The notes: generated from the letters alone by a model not told the origin. Shown: positions 1 through 7,745, counted from the stretch's first letter. The stretch is 15,803 bases of DNA from Hyphomicrobiales bacterium (GCA_023266695.1 JAHFPO010000038.1:1-15803); one strand, 5' to 3'. Translations and numbers: made by a program.

Positions 1-1168
1 CATCGGCCGAGGGCTCGGCGATGGCCGCGAAGTCCGCCTGCGCATCATCCGCGAAGCCGGACGCGAAAGCGGGCGCCGCCGATCCGCGCCAGGAAGCTTG
101 CGGCCTCGCTCCCGTGCCGCGGCGGCGGGCGAACGCGACCAGGCGCGTGGCGCCGGTGGTGGCCGAACGCCTGGCGCCGGCGCCGAGCGCGTCCATGAGC
201 GAGCGCACCAACAACGCTCGTACCAGGCCGGGATCGCGGAAGCGCACCTCGGTCTTGGCGGGGTGGACGTTGACGTCGACCTCGCGCGGATCGAGCTTCA
301 AAAACAACGCCACCACCGGATGGCGATCGCCGTGCAGGAGATCGGCATAGCCGCCGCGCACAGCGCCGAGCAGAACCTTGTCGCGCACCGGCCGGCCGTT
401 GACGAACAAATATTGGGCGAGCGAATTCGCCCGCGAGAAGGTGGGAAGGCCGGCGAGTCCGGTGAGCTCGACGCCCTCGCGTTCGCCTTCGACCGGGATC
501 GCGTTCGAGCGCAGATCGGCCCCGAGCACATCGGCCATGCGCGCGAGCCGGCCCTCGGCGGCGGCGCGCCGTGCGACATAAGTGACGGGCGCGCGGTCCT
601 CGGCGACGAGAGTGAAGGCGACATCGGGGCGCGCGAGCGCCAGGCGCCGCACCGCCTCGATCGCGGCCGCGGTCTCGGCGCGGTCCGATTTCAGGAATTT
701 CAGCCGCGCCGGAGTGGCATAGAACAAGTCCCTCACCTCGACCCGCGTGCCTTTCCCGAGAGCCGCGGGCTTGACCTTCGACTTCTTGCCGCCCTCGACA
801 TGGATCTCGACCGCGTTTGAGGCGTCCCCGGTCCGCGTCGTGATCATGAGCCGAGCGACGGCGCCGATCGAAGGCAGCGCCTCGCCACGGAAGCCGAGGG
901 TGGTGATGGCGTCGAGATCGTCACCCGCGATCTTCGAAGTGGCGTGGCGCTCGACCGCGAGATCGAGGTCTGCGGGCGTCATGCCGGCGCCATCGTCGGT
1001 GACGCGCACGAGCCGTCGCCCGCCGCCGGAAAGCACCACCTCGATGCGCCGGGCGCCGGCGTCGAGCGCGTTCTCGATCAGTTCCTTCACGACCGAAGCC
1101 GGCCGCTCCACCACCTCGCCGGCGGCGATGCGGTTGACGACGGCTTCGGGCAACTGGCGGACGGGCAT
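1..1168 (-). CDS. mutL: DNA mismatch repair protein MutL, 5' part (C-terminus beyond the left edge)
   Basis: GHKL-type ATPase that couples MutS mismatch recognition to downstream repair. The 389 visible codons run from ATG at 1168 off the left edge without a stop. Seen in the translation: the N-terminal MPVRQLPEAVVNRIAAGEVV block; the catalytic Glu/Asn motif ELIENALDAG (Glu32, Asn33); the ATP-lid motifs DDGAGM (~58-63) and HATSKI (~75-80); GFRGEALPSI (92-101); the transducer motif NGRPVRDK (~257-264); and VHPAKTEVRF (301-310), whose Lys305 corresponds to the conserved ATP-contacting lysine of MutL. After about residue 330 comes a low-complexity linker rich in Ala, Arg and Gly. The C-terminal dimerisation domain, with or without the endonuclease motif, is not visible. 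It lies 92 bp downstream of pgi on the same strand, so co-transcription is possible. An AGGG stretch sits shortly before the start. Identification is firm; only completeness is unknown. Confidence 0.96.
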   Translation of the reverse strand, partial: MPVRQLPEAVVNRIAAGEVVERPASVVKELIENALDAGARRIEVVLSGGGRRLVRVTDDGAGMTPADLDLAVERHATSKIAGDDLDAITTLGFRGEALPSIGAVARLMITTRTGDASNAVEIHVEGGKKSKVKPAALGKGTRVEVRDLFYATPARLKFLKSDRAETAAAIEAVRRLALARPDVAFTLVAEDRAPVTYVARRAAAEGRLARMADVLGADLRSNAIPVEGEREGVELTGLAGLPTFSRANSLAQYLFVNGRPVRDKVLLGAVRGGYADLLHGDRHPVVALFLKLDPREVDVNVHPAKTEVRFRDPGLVRALLVRSLMDALGAGARRSATTGATRLVAFARRRGTGARPQASWRGSAAPAFASGFADDAQADFAAIAEPSAD

Positions 1169-1260
1169 GAACGGAACCCTGACCGAGTCGGGCGCCGAAT
1201 TCCAGCGCGAGCAGGGCTTTGCCGGGAGCGCGGCACCGATCGTCCCCGCTGTGCACAGAT

Positions 1261-2574
1261 TCAGGCCCCGGAGAGGTGTTTCTTGGCGAGAATCTTCCCT
1301 TCCTCGACCGCCGGCTGGTCGAACGGATCGACGCCGAGGAGACGCGCGGCGAGGATCGTCTCCAACATAAAGTGCATGAGCAGCGCGCCGAGCGAGCGCT
1401 CGTCGAGCCGTTCGAGATGGATGGTGCGCACCGGACGGCCGTTGTTCGCAAGCATAGCGGCGGTGGCGCGCGCCTCCGCCGCGACGAGGTCGCCGACGGT
1501 CTTGCCGCCGAACTCCGGTTCGCCGCCTCCTTTCGCGAGGCTTGCATCGATGCGCGGACCGAGACCCGCCGTCGCCGTCGTCAGCACGGTGAAGAGCTTG
1601 TCGGGCCGGCCGCCGAGCCAGAGCTGTAGTTGGCTATGCTGATCGACGGGACCGAGCGCCGCGATCGGGGTGGCGCCTTTGCCCTCCTTGCCGAGGCTTT
1701 CGGCCCACAGCTGCATCCACCACCGGGTGAACCGCTCCAAGCGGTCGGCATAGGCCATGAGCACGCGGATCGTCTTTCCCTCGGCGGCGGCGGTGGCGGA
1801 TAAAGCGGCGCCGAGCGCGGGCGGAACTTCCCCGGCCGGGCGCCCCGCAAGCACCGGCGCGAGCGCCTCGCGGGCGCCGGCGCGGATCGCTTTCCCATCG
1901 AGACCGGCGACGAGCGCGGGCAAGAGTCCCACATTGGATAAGACCGAATAGCGCCCGCCGATGCCGGGATCGTGGTCGAGCACGGGAGAGCCGATGCTTT
2001 CCAAGAGTTCGCGCAAGCCATTGCGCCTGCCCGAGCGGGCGGGCTCGGAGAGCCCGATGAGGTGGTCAGCGAACTTGCCGCCGCGGCCGGCGGCCTTGAG
2101 CGCCGCGATCACGGCGATCGTCTGCATCAGAGTCTCGGCGGTGCCGCCGGATTTGGAAATCGCGACGAAGCGCGCGGTCTTCAAATCAAGCCGCACGAGC
2201 ATCGCTTCGAAAGTCAGGGGATCCAGATTGTCGAGAAAATGCAGGCGCGGAGCCTTGCGCAAGACGCCGAGGCCAGGCACGCCATGGTCGGCGAGCTGGG
2301 CGAGCGCCTGGCCGCCGAGGCTGGAGCCGCCGGTGCCGAGAAAGACCACGTCGCTCGCCTGTGCGAGTTTTTTCGCGACCTCGGCGAGCGAGGAGAGATC
2401 GTCGCTTTTCTCGGGCAGCCGCAACAGCGGCAGCGTGCGCTTTTCGTAAGCCGTGCGCAGGTCGCCGAGCGCCTCCTCCGCGCGCGCAAGCGCGGCGCCG
2501 AGCGCATCGTCGGAAATGCCGCCCGTGCCGATCTTGCTTCGCAACGCGCCTTCCACCGACTGGACATAGAGCAT
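1261..2574 (-). CDS. pgi: Glucose-6-phosphate isomerase
   Basis: Cytosolic interconversion of glucose 6-phosphate and fructose 6-phosphate. The 437-residue protein is shorter than the ~550-residue enterobacterial enzyme and fits the compact type. Seen: the SIS-fold phosphate-binding segments FLGTGGSSLGGQAL (~78-91) and ISKSGGTAETL (~139-149); ESLGKEGKG (~292-300), aligning with the family's ESNGK catalytic-Glu motif; GPVDQHSQLQLW (~308-319), carrying the His of the second signature; and DPFDQPAVEEGK near the C-terminus, matching the DQxxVExGK signature with its active-site Lys. The ATG at 2574 was chosen because MLYVQSVEGAL begins the conserved fold and a GGGGAG ribosome-binding site lies just upstream (about 2582-2587). 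An in-frame extension to 2685 would be Arg/Ser-rich and would overlap the gene upstream. It starts 19 bp after the potG-potI remnant, so its translation may be coupled to that relic. Confidence 0.95.
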   Translation of the reverse strand: MLYVQSVEGALRSKIGTGGISDDALGAALARAEEALGDLRTAYEKRTLPLLRLPEKSDDLSSLAEVAKKLAQASDVVFLGTGGSSLGGQALAQLADHGVPGLGVLRKAPRLHFLDNLDPLTFEAMLVRLDLKTARFVAISKSGGTAETLMQTIAVIAALKAAGRGGKFADHLIGLSEPARSGRRNGLRELLESIGSPVLDHDPGIGGRYSVLSNVGLLPALVAGLDGKAIRAGAREALAPVLAGRPAGEVPPALGAALSATAAAEGKTIRVLMAYADRLERFTRWWMQLWAESLGKEGKGATPIAALGPVDQHSQLQLWLGGRPDKLFTVLTTATAGLGPRIDASLAKGGGEPEFGGKTVGDLVAAEARATAAMLANNGRPVRTIHLERLDERSLGALLMHFMLETILAARLLGVDPFDQPAVEEGKILAKKHLSGA

Positions 2575-2593
2575 CGAAATCTCCCCGCCGGCG

Positions 2594-2953
2594 TCAGAGG
2601 CCCGCGCGTACCGCGCGCCGCGCGCCGATTTCCCGGCGCTTGGTCGCGATCGAGGCGATGATGACCATGAGCGTGACGAACGCAATGAATAAAGTGCGGA
2701 TCGCGTTGATTTCGGGCGTCACCCCGAGGCCCGCGAGCATGCGCATGAGCGTGGTCTTACCGCAGCCCGAGGGGCCGAGCAGAGCGAAAAATTTGCGCTC
2801 ATAGATATCGAGGGAAAAATCGGTGATGGCCACGACCTCACCGAAGCGCTTGGTCGCGCCCTCGAAGCGAATCGCCGAGGGATCGTTCCAGGGCGCGAAC
2901 TTGCGGCGCACCGCGCCCAGGGTTTTCGGCATCTTGCCGACGGCGACATCCAT
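2594..2953 (-). pseudogene. Chimeric remnant: potG-like ATPase N-terminus fused in frame to potI-like permease C-terminus
   Basis: A 119-codon frame made of two unrelated halves. Residues ~28-75 are the start of a polyamine-type ABC ATPase: IRFEGATKRFGEVVAITDFSL followed by the Walker A segment LLGPSGCGKTTLMRMLAG. It then jumps, at about residues 75-78, to VTPEINAIRTLFIAFVTL, the final membrane helix and basic tail of a PotI/YdcV-type permease (TM ~86-103, then KRREIGARR). Everything between is absent: Q-loop, ABC signature, Walker B and H-loop of the ATPase, all of a potH-type gene, and most of potI. One deletion of roughly 2-2.5 kb within a potG-potH-potI operon would explain this; the size is inferred from usual gene lengths. 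It cannot be a working ATPase or permease. ATG 2953 has a GGGATAGAG stretch upstream. The frame is open, so a small membrane peptide might still be made. The pgi start follows 19 bp later. Confidence 0.85.
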
Positions 2954-3068
2954 CTCTATCCCGCTTCCGCGCCCGGATTCCCTCTTGCCTCATTAGCGGG
3001 GAAACCGCGCCGGCTCAACCGCGCGTGGGCCAGATGGTTCTTCCCGCCGTTCGGAAGGAAGACAGCCG

Positions 3069-4574
3069 TCAGCCGGCGAGCGTTTCGGCCGGTGCCGTGG
3101 GTCCGAGCGCGGCCTTGAGGGCGGCAAGCTCGGCGGCATTCGCGATCAAGCCGAGTTTGGTTCGTCGCCACAACACGTCATCGGCGGTCGAGGCCCATTC
3201 CTCGCGCCGCAGATAATCGAGTTCGACGGCGTGGAGATCGCCGACGAGGCGGGGCCCGAGATCGTCGAGGCGTTTGCGATCATCGAGAACCTTCCAAACG
3301 CGCGTGCCATAGGCACGCGCCCATCGCCGCGCATGGGCTTCGGTAAGATAGGGATGGCGGGAGCGCAATTCGGTGATCATCCCCTCGATCCCGCCTTCGT
3401 CGAAATCGCCGCCCGGCAAGGGAGTGACGCCGGTCCAGGCGGGCCCGAGGGCAAACCAGTGCGTGAGCCCGCCGATCACCTTCTCGGCGAGGCTGCGATA
3501 GGTCGTGAGCTTGCCGCCGAATACCGAGACGAGCGGCGGTTCGCCATAACCGCCGTCGAACTCGAGTACGTAATCGCGGCTCACGTCCGTGGACTTGGCG
3601 GAGCCGTCCTCGACCAGCGCGCGTACGCCGGCAAAGGTCCATTTGACCTTCGAGGGCTCGACCGGCACGCGGAAGAACGCATTCGCCGTCCGGCAAAGAT
3701 AAAGGATCTCCTCGGCGCTCGCCGCCGCGTGGGTGGGATCGCCGGCGACATTGATTTCGGTGGTGCCGATGAGAGTGAAATCGCCGGCAAAGGGAATGGC
3801 GAAGACGAGCCGTTGATCGTCGTTCTGCATGAGATAGGCGCGATCATGGGCATGCAGCCGGGGAACCACGATGTGGCTTCCCTTGACCAGGCGGAGGCGG
3901 ACGCTCGAGGGGCGGCGCAACACGGTTTCCAGCAAGTGGGCAGCCCAGGGCCCGCTCGCATTGACGAGCGCGCGCGCAGTCGCGGTCTCGCGCCCGCTCG
4001 CCTTCTGCAAGATGAGATGCCAGCGCTCGCCCTCGCGTCTTGCGGCCGCGCAGCGCGTGCGCGTGCGGATCACCGCGCCCTTCTCGCGTGCGCCGATCGC
4101 ATTGGCGATGACCAGACGAGCGTCGTCGACCACACAGTCCGAGAACTCGAAGCCGAGTTGCGGACCGGGTTTCAACGGCGCTCCCGCCGGATCGTCGGCG
4201 AGATCGATCACGCGGCTTCGCGGCAGGTTCTTGCGGCCGCCGATCCAATCATAGAGGGCGAATCCGAGGCGCAGCATGAGGGCGGATCGCGCCCTCGGGA
4301 CATGAGGGAACACGAAACGCATGGGTCGCACCACGTGCGGCGCCAGTCTCAGGAGCCGTTCGCGCTCGGCGATCGACTCGCGCACCAGGCGGAATTCGAA
4401 ATGTTCGAGATAACGCAGGCCGCCGTGAATGAGTTTGGTCGATGCCGAGGAAGTGGCGGAGCCGATGTCGCCCTGCTCGACCAGCAGAACGGAGAGCCCC
4501 CTGCCGGCGGCGTCACGGGCGATGCCGCAGCCATGGATGCCGCCGCCGATGATGGCGAGGTCATAGTCGGCCAT
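3069..4574 (-). CDS. glpD: Aerobic glycerol-3-phosphate dehydrogenase (FAD-dependent)
   Basis: Membrane-associated flavoenzyme oxidising sn-glycerol 3-phosphate to dihydroxyacetone phosphate, with electrons passed to quinone. 501 residues, the normal family length. Seen: the N-terminal FAD dinucleotide-binding motif AIIGGGIHGCGIARDAAGRG (residues ~7-26) followed by an acidic Glu33 (LLVEQGD); the signature STKLIHGGLRYLE (45-57); VNASGPWA (~204-211); KGSHIVVPR (231-239); and the C-terminal FAD-site motif GGKLTTYR (353-360), followed by the helical C-terminal domain. The ATG at 4574 begins MADYDLAIIGGG and has GGGGAAGGCA directly upstream; an in-frame ATG at 4616 would add 14 residues with no family support. 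It lies 102 bp downstream of pcaF on the same strand, but its function is unrelated. The leader holds a possible GlpR-like half-site. No glpK, glpF or glpR lies in the window. Confidence 0.96.
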   Translation of the reverse strand: MADYDLAIIGGGIHGCGIARDAAGRGLSVLLVEQGDIGSATSSASTKLIHGGLRYLEHFEFRLVRESIAERERLLRLAPHVVRPMRFVFPHVPRARSALMLRLGFALYDWIGGRKNLPRSRVIDLADDPAGAPLKPGPQLGFEFSDCVVDDARLVIANAIGAREKGAVIRTRTRCAAARREGERWHLILQKASGRETATARALVNASGPWAAHLLETVLRRPSSVRLRLVKGSHIVVPRLHAHDRAYLMQNDDQRLVFAIPFAGDFTLIGTTEINVAGDPTHAAASAEEILYLCRTANAFFRVPVEPSKVKWTFAGVRALVEDGSAKSTDVSRDYVLEFDGGYGEPPLVSVFGGKLTTYRSLAEKVIGGLTHWFALGPAWTGVTPLPGGDFDEGGIEGMITELRSRHPYLTEAHARRWARAYGTRVWKVLDDRKRLDDLGPRLVGDLHAVELDYLRREEWASTADDVLWRRTKLGLIANAAELAALKAALGPTAPAETLAG

Positions 4575-4595
4575 TGCCTTCCCCGTCCCCCGTCG

Positions 4596-4605
4596 TTCGA
4601 ACAGA
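4596..4605 (-). promoter_or_regulatory. Possible GlpR-like operator half-site upstream of glpD
   Basis: The minus strand reads TCTGTTCGAA, which fits 9 of 10 positions of the E. coli GlpR half-site consensus WATKYTCGWW. It overlaps the perfect 8-bp palindrome GTTCGAAC (4595-4602). It lies about 20 bp upstream of the glpD start. Nearby, ATGGA-CGA-TCCAT (4615-4627) forms a second inverted repeat. This is a consensus match in a short leader only; no glpR gene is visible here, and alphaproteobacterial GlpR sites may differ from the E. coli consensus. Confidence 0.25.
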
Positions 4606-4676
4606 TGTGCGGTCATGGACGATCCATCGGCCTGATTGGGAAAACGGCAAAGGGAGTTCTAGCACACCGAGCAGGG

Positions 4677-5891
4677 TTAAACGCGCGCGAGCGCGAGCGC
4701 GACCCCCTGGCCGACGCCGACGCACAGGGTGGCGAGCGCAAGCCGTCCCTTCATCTCCGCGAGCGCGTGCACGGCGGTGCCGGCGATGCGGGCGCCCGAC
4801 ATGCCGAGCGGATGGCCGAGCGCGATCGCTCCCCCGTTCGGGTTCACGTGCTCGGCGTCGTCGGGAATACCGAGGCCGCGCAGGCAGGCGAGCGACTGGC
4901 TGGCGAAAGCCTCGTTCAGCTCGATGACGTCGAAGTCGGAAATCTTGATGCCGAGGCGCGCCAAGAGCTTTTCCGTCGCCGGAACGGGTCCGATGCCCAT
5001 GATGCGCGGCGGCACGCCGGCCGACGCCATGCCGAGTACACGCGCGCGGGGCTTCAGCCCGTGCGTGCGCACCGCTTCCTCGGAGGCGAGGATGAGGGCG
5101 GCGGCGCCGTCGTTGATGCCCGACGAATTGCCGGCGGTGACGGTGCCGGGATCGCGGAATGGAGTCTTGAGCTTGGCGAGCCCTTCGAGCGTGGTGTCGG
5201 CGCGCGGATGCTCGTCGCGATCGGCTGCGATCGGGCCCGACTTGCCGCCCGGTGTCTCGACCGCGACGATCTCTTCCTTAAAGTAGCCGCGCGCCTGTGC
5301 CTTCGCCGCGCGCTGTTGCGAGCGCCAGGCGAACCCGTCTTGATCCTCGCGCGAAACCTGGAACTCCTCGGCGACGTTCTCGCCGGTCTCGGGCATGGAA
5401 TCGACTCCGTACTGCGTCTTCATCAGCTGATTGACGAAGCGCCAGCCGATGGTGGTGTCGTGGATTTCAGTGCCGCGCTGGAAGGCTTCCATGCTCTTGC
5501 CCATGACGAAGGGCGCACGCGACATCGACTCGACCCCGCCGGCGACGGCAAGATCGATCTCGCCCACCTTGATCGCGCGCGCGGCGGTCCCCACCGCATC
5601 GAGCCCCGAAGCGCACAGCCGGTTGACGGTCGTGCCTGGAATCGAGCTGGGCAGACCGGCGAGCAGAAGGGCCATGCGGGCGACATTGCGATTGTCCTCG
5701 CCGGCCTGATTGGCACAGCCGAAGAAGACCTCGTCGAGCTTTCCCCAATCTGCGGATTTATTGCGTGCGATCAATGCCTTGATCGGGATTGCGGCGAGAT
5801 CGTCGGTGCGCACCTTGGCCAATGCGCCGCCATAGCGGCCGATCGGCGTGCGCACGAAATCGCAAACGAAGGCTTCGCGCGGTATCGCCAT
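4677..5891 (-). CDS. pcaF: 3-oxoadipyl-CoA thiolase (acetyl-CoA acyltransferase family)
   Basis: Thiolytic cleavage of 3-oxoadipyl-CoA to succinyl-CoA and acetyl-CoA, the last step of the 3-oxoadipate pathway. 404 residues. Seen: the nucleophile in NRLCASGLDAV (Cys93), the motif GGVESMSRAP (~118-127), NEAFA (~326-330), GGAIALGHPLGMSGAR with His360, and the proton-shuttle cysteine in LCVGVGQG (Cys390). All three catalytic residues are present. ATG 5891 has GAGGGCG upstream and lies 9 bp after the catJ stop, so it is the third gene of the catI-catJ-pcaF operon. Thiolases are hard to assign by sequence alone. The 3-oxoadipyl-CoA call rests on the strong PcaF-like opening (EAFVCDFVRTPIGRYGGAL) and on the adjacent CoA-transferase. 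A general acetyl-CoA acyltransferase is the alternative. Confidence 0.92.
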   Translation of the reverse strand: MAIPREAFVCDFVRTPIGRYGGALAKVRTDDLAAIPIKALIARNKSADWGKLDEVFFGCANQAGEDNRNVARMALLLAGLPSSIPGTTVNRLCASGLDAVGTAARAIKVGEIDLAVAGGVESMSRAPFVMGKSMEAFQRGTEIHDTTIGWRFVNQLMKTQYGVDSMPETGENVAEEFQVSREDQDGFAWRSQQRAAKAQARGYFKEEIVAVETPGGKSGPIAADRDEHPRADTTLEGLAKLKTPFRDPGTVTAGNSSGINDGAAALILASEEAVRTHGLKPRARVLGMASAGVPPRIMGIGPVPATEKLLARLGIKISDFDVIELNEAFASQSLACLRGLGIPDDAEHVNPNGGAIALGHPLGMSGARIAGTAVHALAEMKGRLALATLCVGVGQGVALALARV

Positions 5892-5900
5892 GAATCGCCC

Positions 5901-6677
5901 TCAGGCCGCCTCGCCGTGGGCGGCGGCGGTGCGCGCATGGAGTTCACGCAGCACTGCAAGCTCCTTCGCGGTCGGGCGTGGCGTCTCGGCGACCTTGTCG
6001 GCGAAGCGGATCGGCCAGCCGGTCGCTTCCTTCACCTGATCGCGGGTCACGCCCGGATGCAACGACATGACCGTGAGTTCCTTGGTTCTCGGATCTGGCG
6101 CCATGACGCAGAGATCACTGATGACCTTGGTCGGCCCCTCGGTGGTGACGCCGTGGCGGGCGCGGTCGTCGCCGCCCTTACCGTGACCGAGCGTGGTGAA
6201 GAAGTCTAGTTTTTCCACAAAGGAGCGCTTCGAGTGGCTGATGATGATCAATATCCGCCCGCAACTGGTCGCGATTTCGGGCGCTCCGCCACCGCCCGGC
6301 AGCCGCACCTTGGGTTTGGCATAGGAACCGATGACGGTGGTGTTGAGATTGGAGAAACGATCGATCTGCGCGCCGCCGAGGAAACCCGTCGTGATGCGTC
6401 CGCCCTGCAGCCAATAACGGAACATCTCCGGCACCGACACGGTGCAAAGCGCGGTCGCGCAGAGCTCGCCGTCGCCGATCGAGAGCGGAAGCACATTGGG
6501 CCTGGCCGCGAGCGTGCCCGATTCGTAGATCAGCACGATCCCGGGCGCATGGATGAGGCGCGCGAGATTGCAGGCGGCCGACGGCGCGCCGATCCCGACG
6601 ATACAGACATCGTCGTTCGCGAGCGCGCGCGCGGCGGCGACGGTCATCATCTCGGCCGGGCTATAGTTCGTGTTCAT
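5901..6677 (-). CDS. catJ: 3-oxoadipate CoA-transferase, beta subunit (CatJ/PcaJ type)
   Basis: Second subunit of the succinyl-CoA:3-oxoadipate CoA-transferase, which activates 3-oxoadipate to its CoA ester. 258 residues, close to the ~256-260 of CatJ and longer than the ~210-residue classical PcaJ. Seen: the N-terminal segment NYSPAEMMTVAAARAL; the likely catalytic glutamate in LIYESGTLAARP (Glu52), at the position of the family I CoA-transferase active-site Glu (assignment inferred from the family); and the glycine-rich PGGGGAPEIA. ATG 6677 follows the catI stop by 11 bp; ATG MNTNYSPAEM begins the conserved fold. A longer in-frame extension into catI exists but would only read catI antisense-style overlap and has no family support. 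It is translated between catI and pcaF and should form an alpha/beta complex with CatI. A glutaconate-type CoA-transferase subunit is the alternative, but pcaF next door favours 3-oxoadipate. Confidence 0.92.
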   Translation of the reverse strand: MNTNYSPAEMMTVAAARALANDDVCIVGIGAPSAACNLARLIHAPGIVLIYESGTLAARPNVLPLSIGDGELCATALCTVSVPEMFRYWLQGGRITTGFLGGAQIDRFSNLNTTVIGSYAKPKVRLPGGGGAPEIATSCGRILIIISHSKRSFVEKLDFFTTLGHGKGGDDRARHGVTTEGPTKVISDLCVMAPDPRTKELTVMSLHPGVTRDQVKEATGWPIRFADKVAETPRPTAKELAVLRELHARTAAAHGEAA

Positions 6678-6688
6678 CGCTGTTCTCG

Positions 6689-7537
6689 TCACGCCGCCCG
6701 CATGGCATGGGCCGCGAAGACATCGGGCCCCTTGCGCATGACGTGCTCGTCGATCCAGGCGCGGAAACTGTCGCGGTCGCGCGAAATCGGATCCCACGCC
6801 TTATAGAACGCATTGTCGCGCTCGTAATAGCCGTGCGCATAGGAAGGATGCGCGCCGCCCCGCACTTTCACGATCGCGCCGACGGTCCAATCCGGCAAGA
6901 TCACGGCATTGGGGGAATGCGGGCCGAATTCGTCGATGATTTCCTCGACGGTGACGATCGAGCGCTTGGCCGAGAGTACCGCCTGCTTCTGCACGCCCAC
7001 AATGCCTTCGAACATCACATTGCCTTGGCGATCGGCTTTCTGCGCGTGAACGATCGCGACATCGAGCTTGATCGCGGGCACGGCGGCGAGCTTCTCGCCG
7101 GTGAACGGGCAGGTGATTTCCTTGATGTTGGGATTGATCTCAGCGAGTTCGGCGCCGCGATAGCCGCGGAACACGGCGAAGGGAAGGCCCGCCGCGCCGG
7201 CATCATAGGCATTCGCCAGTGCCGCGTGGCTGTGCTCCTCGAGCGCGAGCGGCGTCGGCCAAGCATTCTCGTAGGCGTCGCGGAACCGATGCAGCGAGCC
7301 CACCCCGGGATTGCCGACCCAGGAGAACACCAGCTTGTCGGCGGCGCCCATGCCGATGAGCTGGTCATAGATGAGATCGGGCGTCATGCGCACGAGGGTG
7401 AGGTGCTTCTTCTTCTGACGGATCACCTCATGGGCGGCGGCAAAGGGAATGAGATGGGTGAAGCCTTCCATGGCGACGACATCGCCGTCGCGCACGTTGG
7501 CTTCGACCGCTGCGGCGAGATCGAGAACTTCAGCCAT
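6689..7537 (-). CDS. catI: 3-oxoadipate CoA-transferase, alpha subunit (CatI/PcaI type)
   Basis: First subunit of the 3-oxoadipate CoA-transferase. 282 residues, the length of CatI as recalled from Pseudomonas knackmussii B13 and longer than the ~230-residue PcaI. Seen: AMEGFTHLIPFAAAHEVIRQ (~22-41), the glycine-containing loop typical of the alpha subunit; LVRMTPDLIYDQLIG; FSWVGNPGVGSLHRFRDA; VAIVHAQKADRQGNVMF; and the C-terminal HPSYAHGYYERDN and YKAWDPISRDR blocks. ATG 7537 was chosen because MAEVLDLAAAVEANV begins the conserved fold; upstream in-frame codons run into the AT-rich promoter region. Its ribosome-binding site is weak (GAGCTGG, or AGGGTGAG farther away). It is the first gene of the operon and is divergent from an IclR regulator, the usual arrangement for regulated pca/cat genes. 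GctA-like transferase is the less likely alternative. Confidence 0.92.
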   Translation of the reverse strand: MAEVLDLAAAVEANVRDGDVVAMEGFTHLIPFAAAHEVIRQKKKHLTLVRMTPDLIYDQLIGMGAADKLVFSWVGNPGVGSLHRFRDAYENAWPTPLALEEHSHAALANAYDAGAAGLPFAVFRGYRGAELAEINPNIKEITCPFTGEKLAAVPAIKLDVAIVHAQKADRQGNVMFEGIVGVQKQAVLSAKRSIVTVEEIIDEFGPHSPNAVILPDWTVGAIVKVRGGAHPSYAHGYYERDNAFYKAWDPISRDRDSFRAWIDEHVMRKGPDVFAAHAMRAA

Positions 7538-7568
7538 GAGCCAGCTCGGACGCTCACCCTGTAACTTA

Positions 7569-7597
7569 TTCAAATATATTGAAAATTCAAATATTTG
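7569..7597. promoter_or_regulatory. AT-rich composite palindrome upstream of catI (candidate operator/promoter)
   Basis: A sharply AT-rich island in GC-rich surroundings, about 32 bp upstream of the catI start. TTCAAATAT occurs twice in direct orientation (7569-7577 and 7586-7594, 17 bp apart). An inverted TTGAA lies between them (7579-7583). The outer arms CAAATAT (7571-7577) and ATATTTG (7591-7597) are also complementary. One inverted pair plus one direct copy recalls the three-repeat operators described for the IclR-family regulators PcaU and PobR. Assigning it to the neighbouring IclR protein is inference; the AT-rich island could equally be core promoter sequence for catI. Confidence 0.5.
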
Positions 7598-7710
7598 GCC
7601 GCAGGCAGATTGCGCTCGCGCCCCCGATAACCCTACGCGGCAGAGGATTCGCCCTCTATTTCGAACGTATTCCGCCTTTGTCTTCGCGCCTGGCGATCCT
7701 TGTCGTTCGT

Positions 7711-7729
7711 GGGTCGGGGAACCCGACCC
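7711..7729. repeat. Perfect 8-bp inverted repeat (GC hairpin) in the divergent intergenic region
   Basis: GGGTCGGG and CCCGACCC flank a 3-base GAA spacer, so the stem can form on either strand. There is no T-run on either side, so it is not a classical intrinsic terminator. It sits roughly mid-way between the catI and regulator starts. Possible roles are an insulating hairpin, a protein-binding palindrome, or part of a long regulator leader; the sequence does not decide. Confidence 0.55.
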
Positions 7730-7745
7730 TCCTAGGGGGACAAGT

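Noticed and set aside
98..820. 240-codon plus-strand open frame over mutL
   Set aside because: The minus strand carries an unbroken MutL ATPase domain with all motifs; the plus-strand frame has no family features.
1249..1258. Perfect 10-bp palindrome CTGTGCACAG just after the pgi stop
   Set aside because: Short, isolated and without further structure; likely chance in a 92-bp gap. A weak GCCG/CGGC stem nearby is also not convincing as a terminator.
2996..3008. GCGG-GGAAA-CCGC stem between glpD and the pot remnant
   Set aside because: Only four base pairs and no T-run, so not reported as a terminator.
3231..6209. 992-codon plus-strand open frame
   Set aside because: It lies antisense to glpD, pcaF and catJ, all with clear family motifs. 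Its translation is low-complexity and rich in Arg, Ala, Gly, Asp and His with no recognisable domain, as expected for the antisense of GC-rich genes.
7642..7657. AGAGG/CCTCT inverted repeat
   Set aside because: Five-base arms with a six-base loop are common by chance in a region this long; no supporting context.
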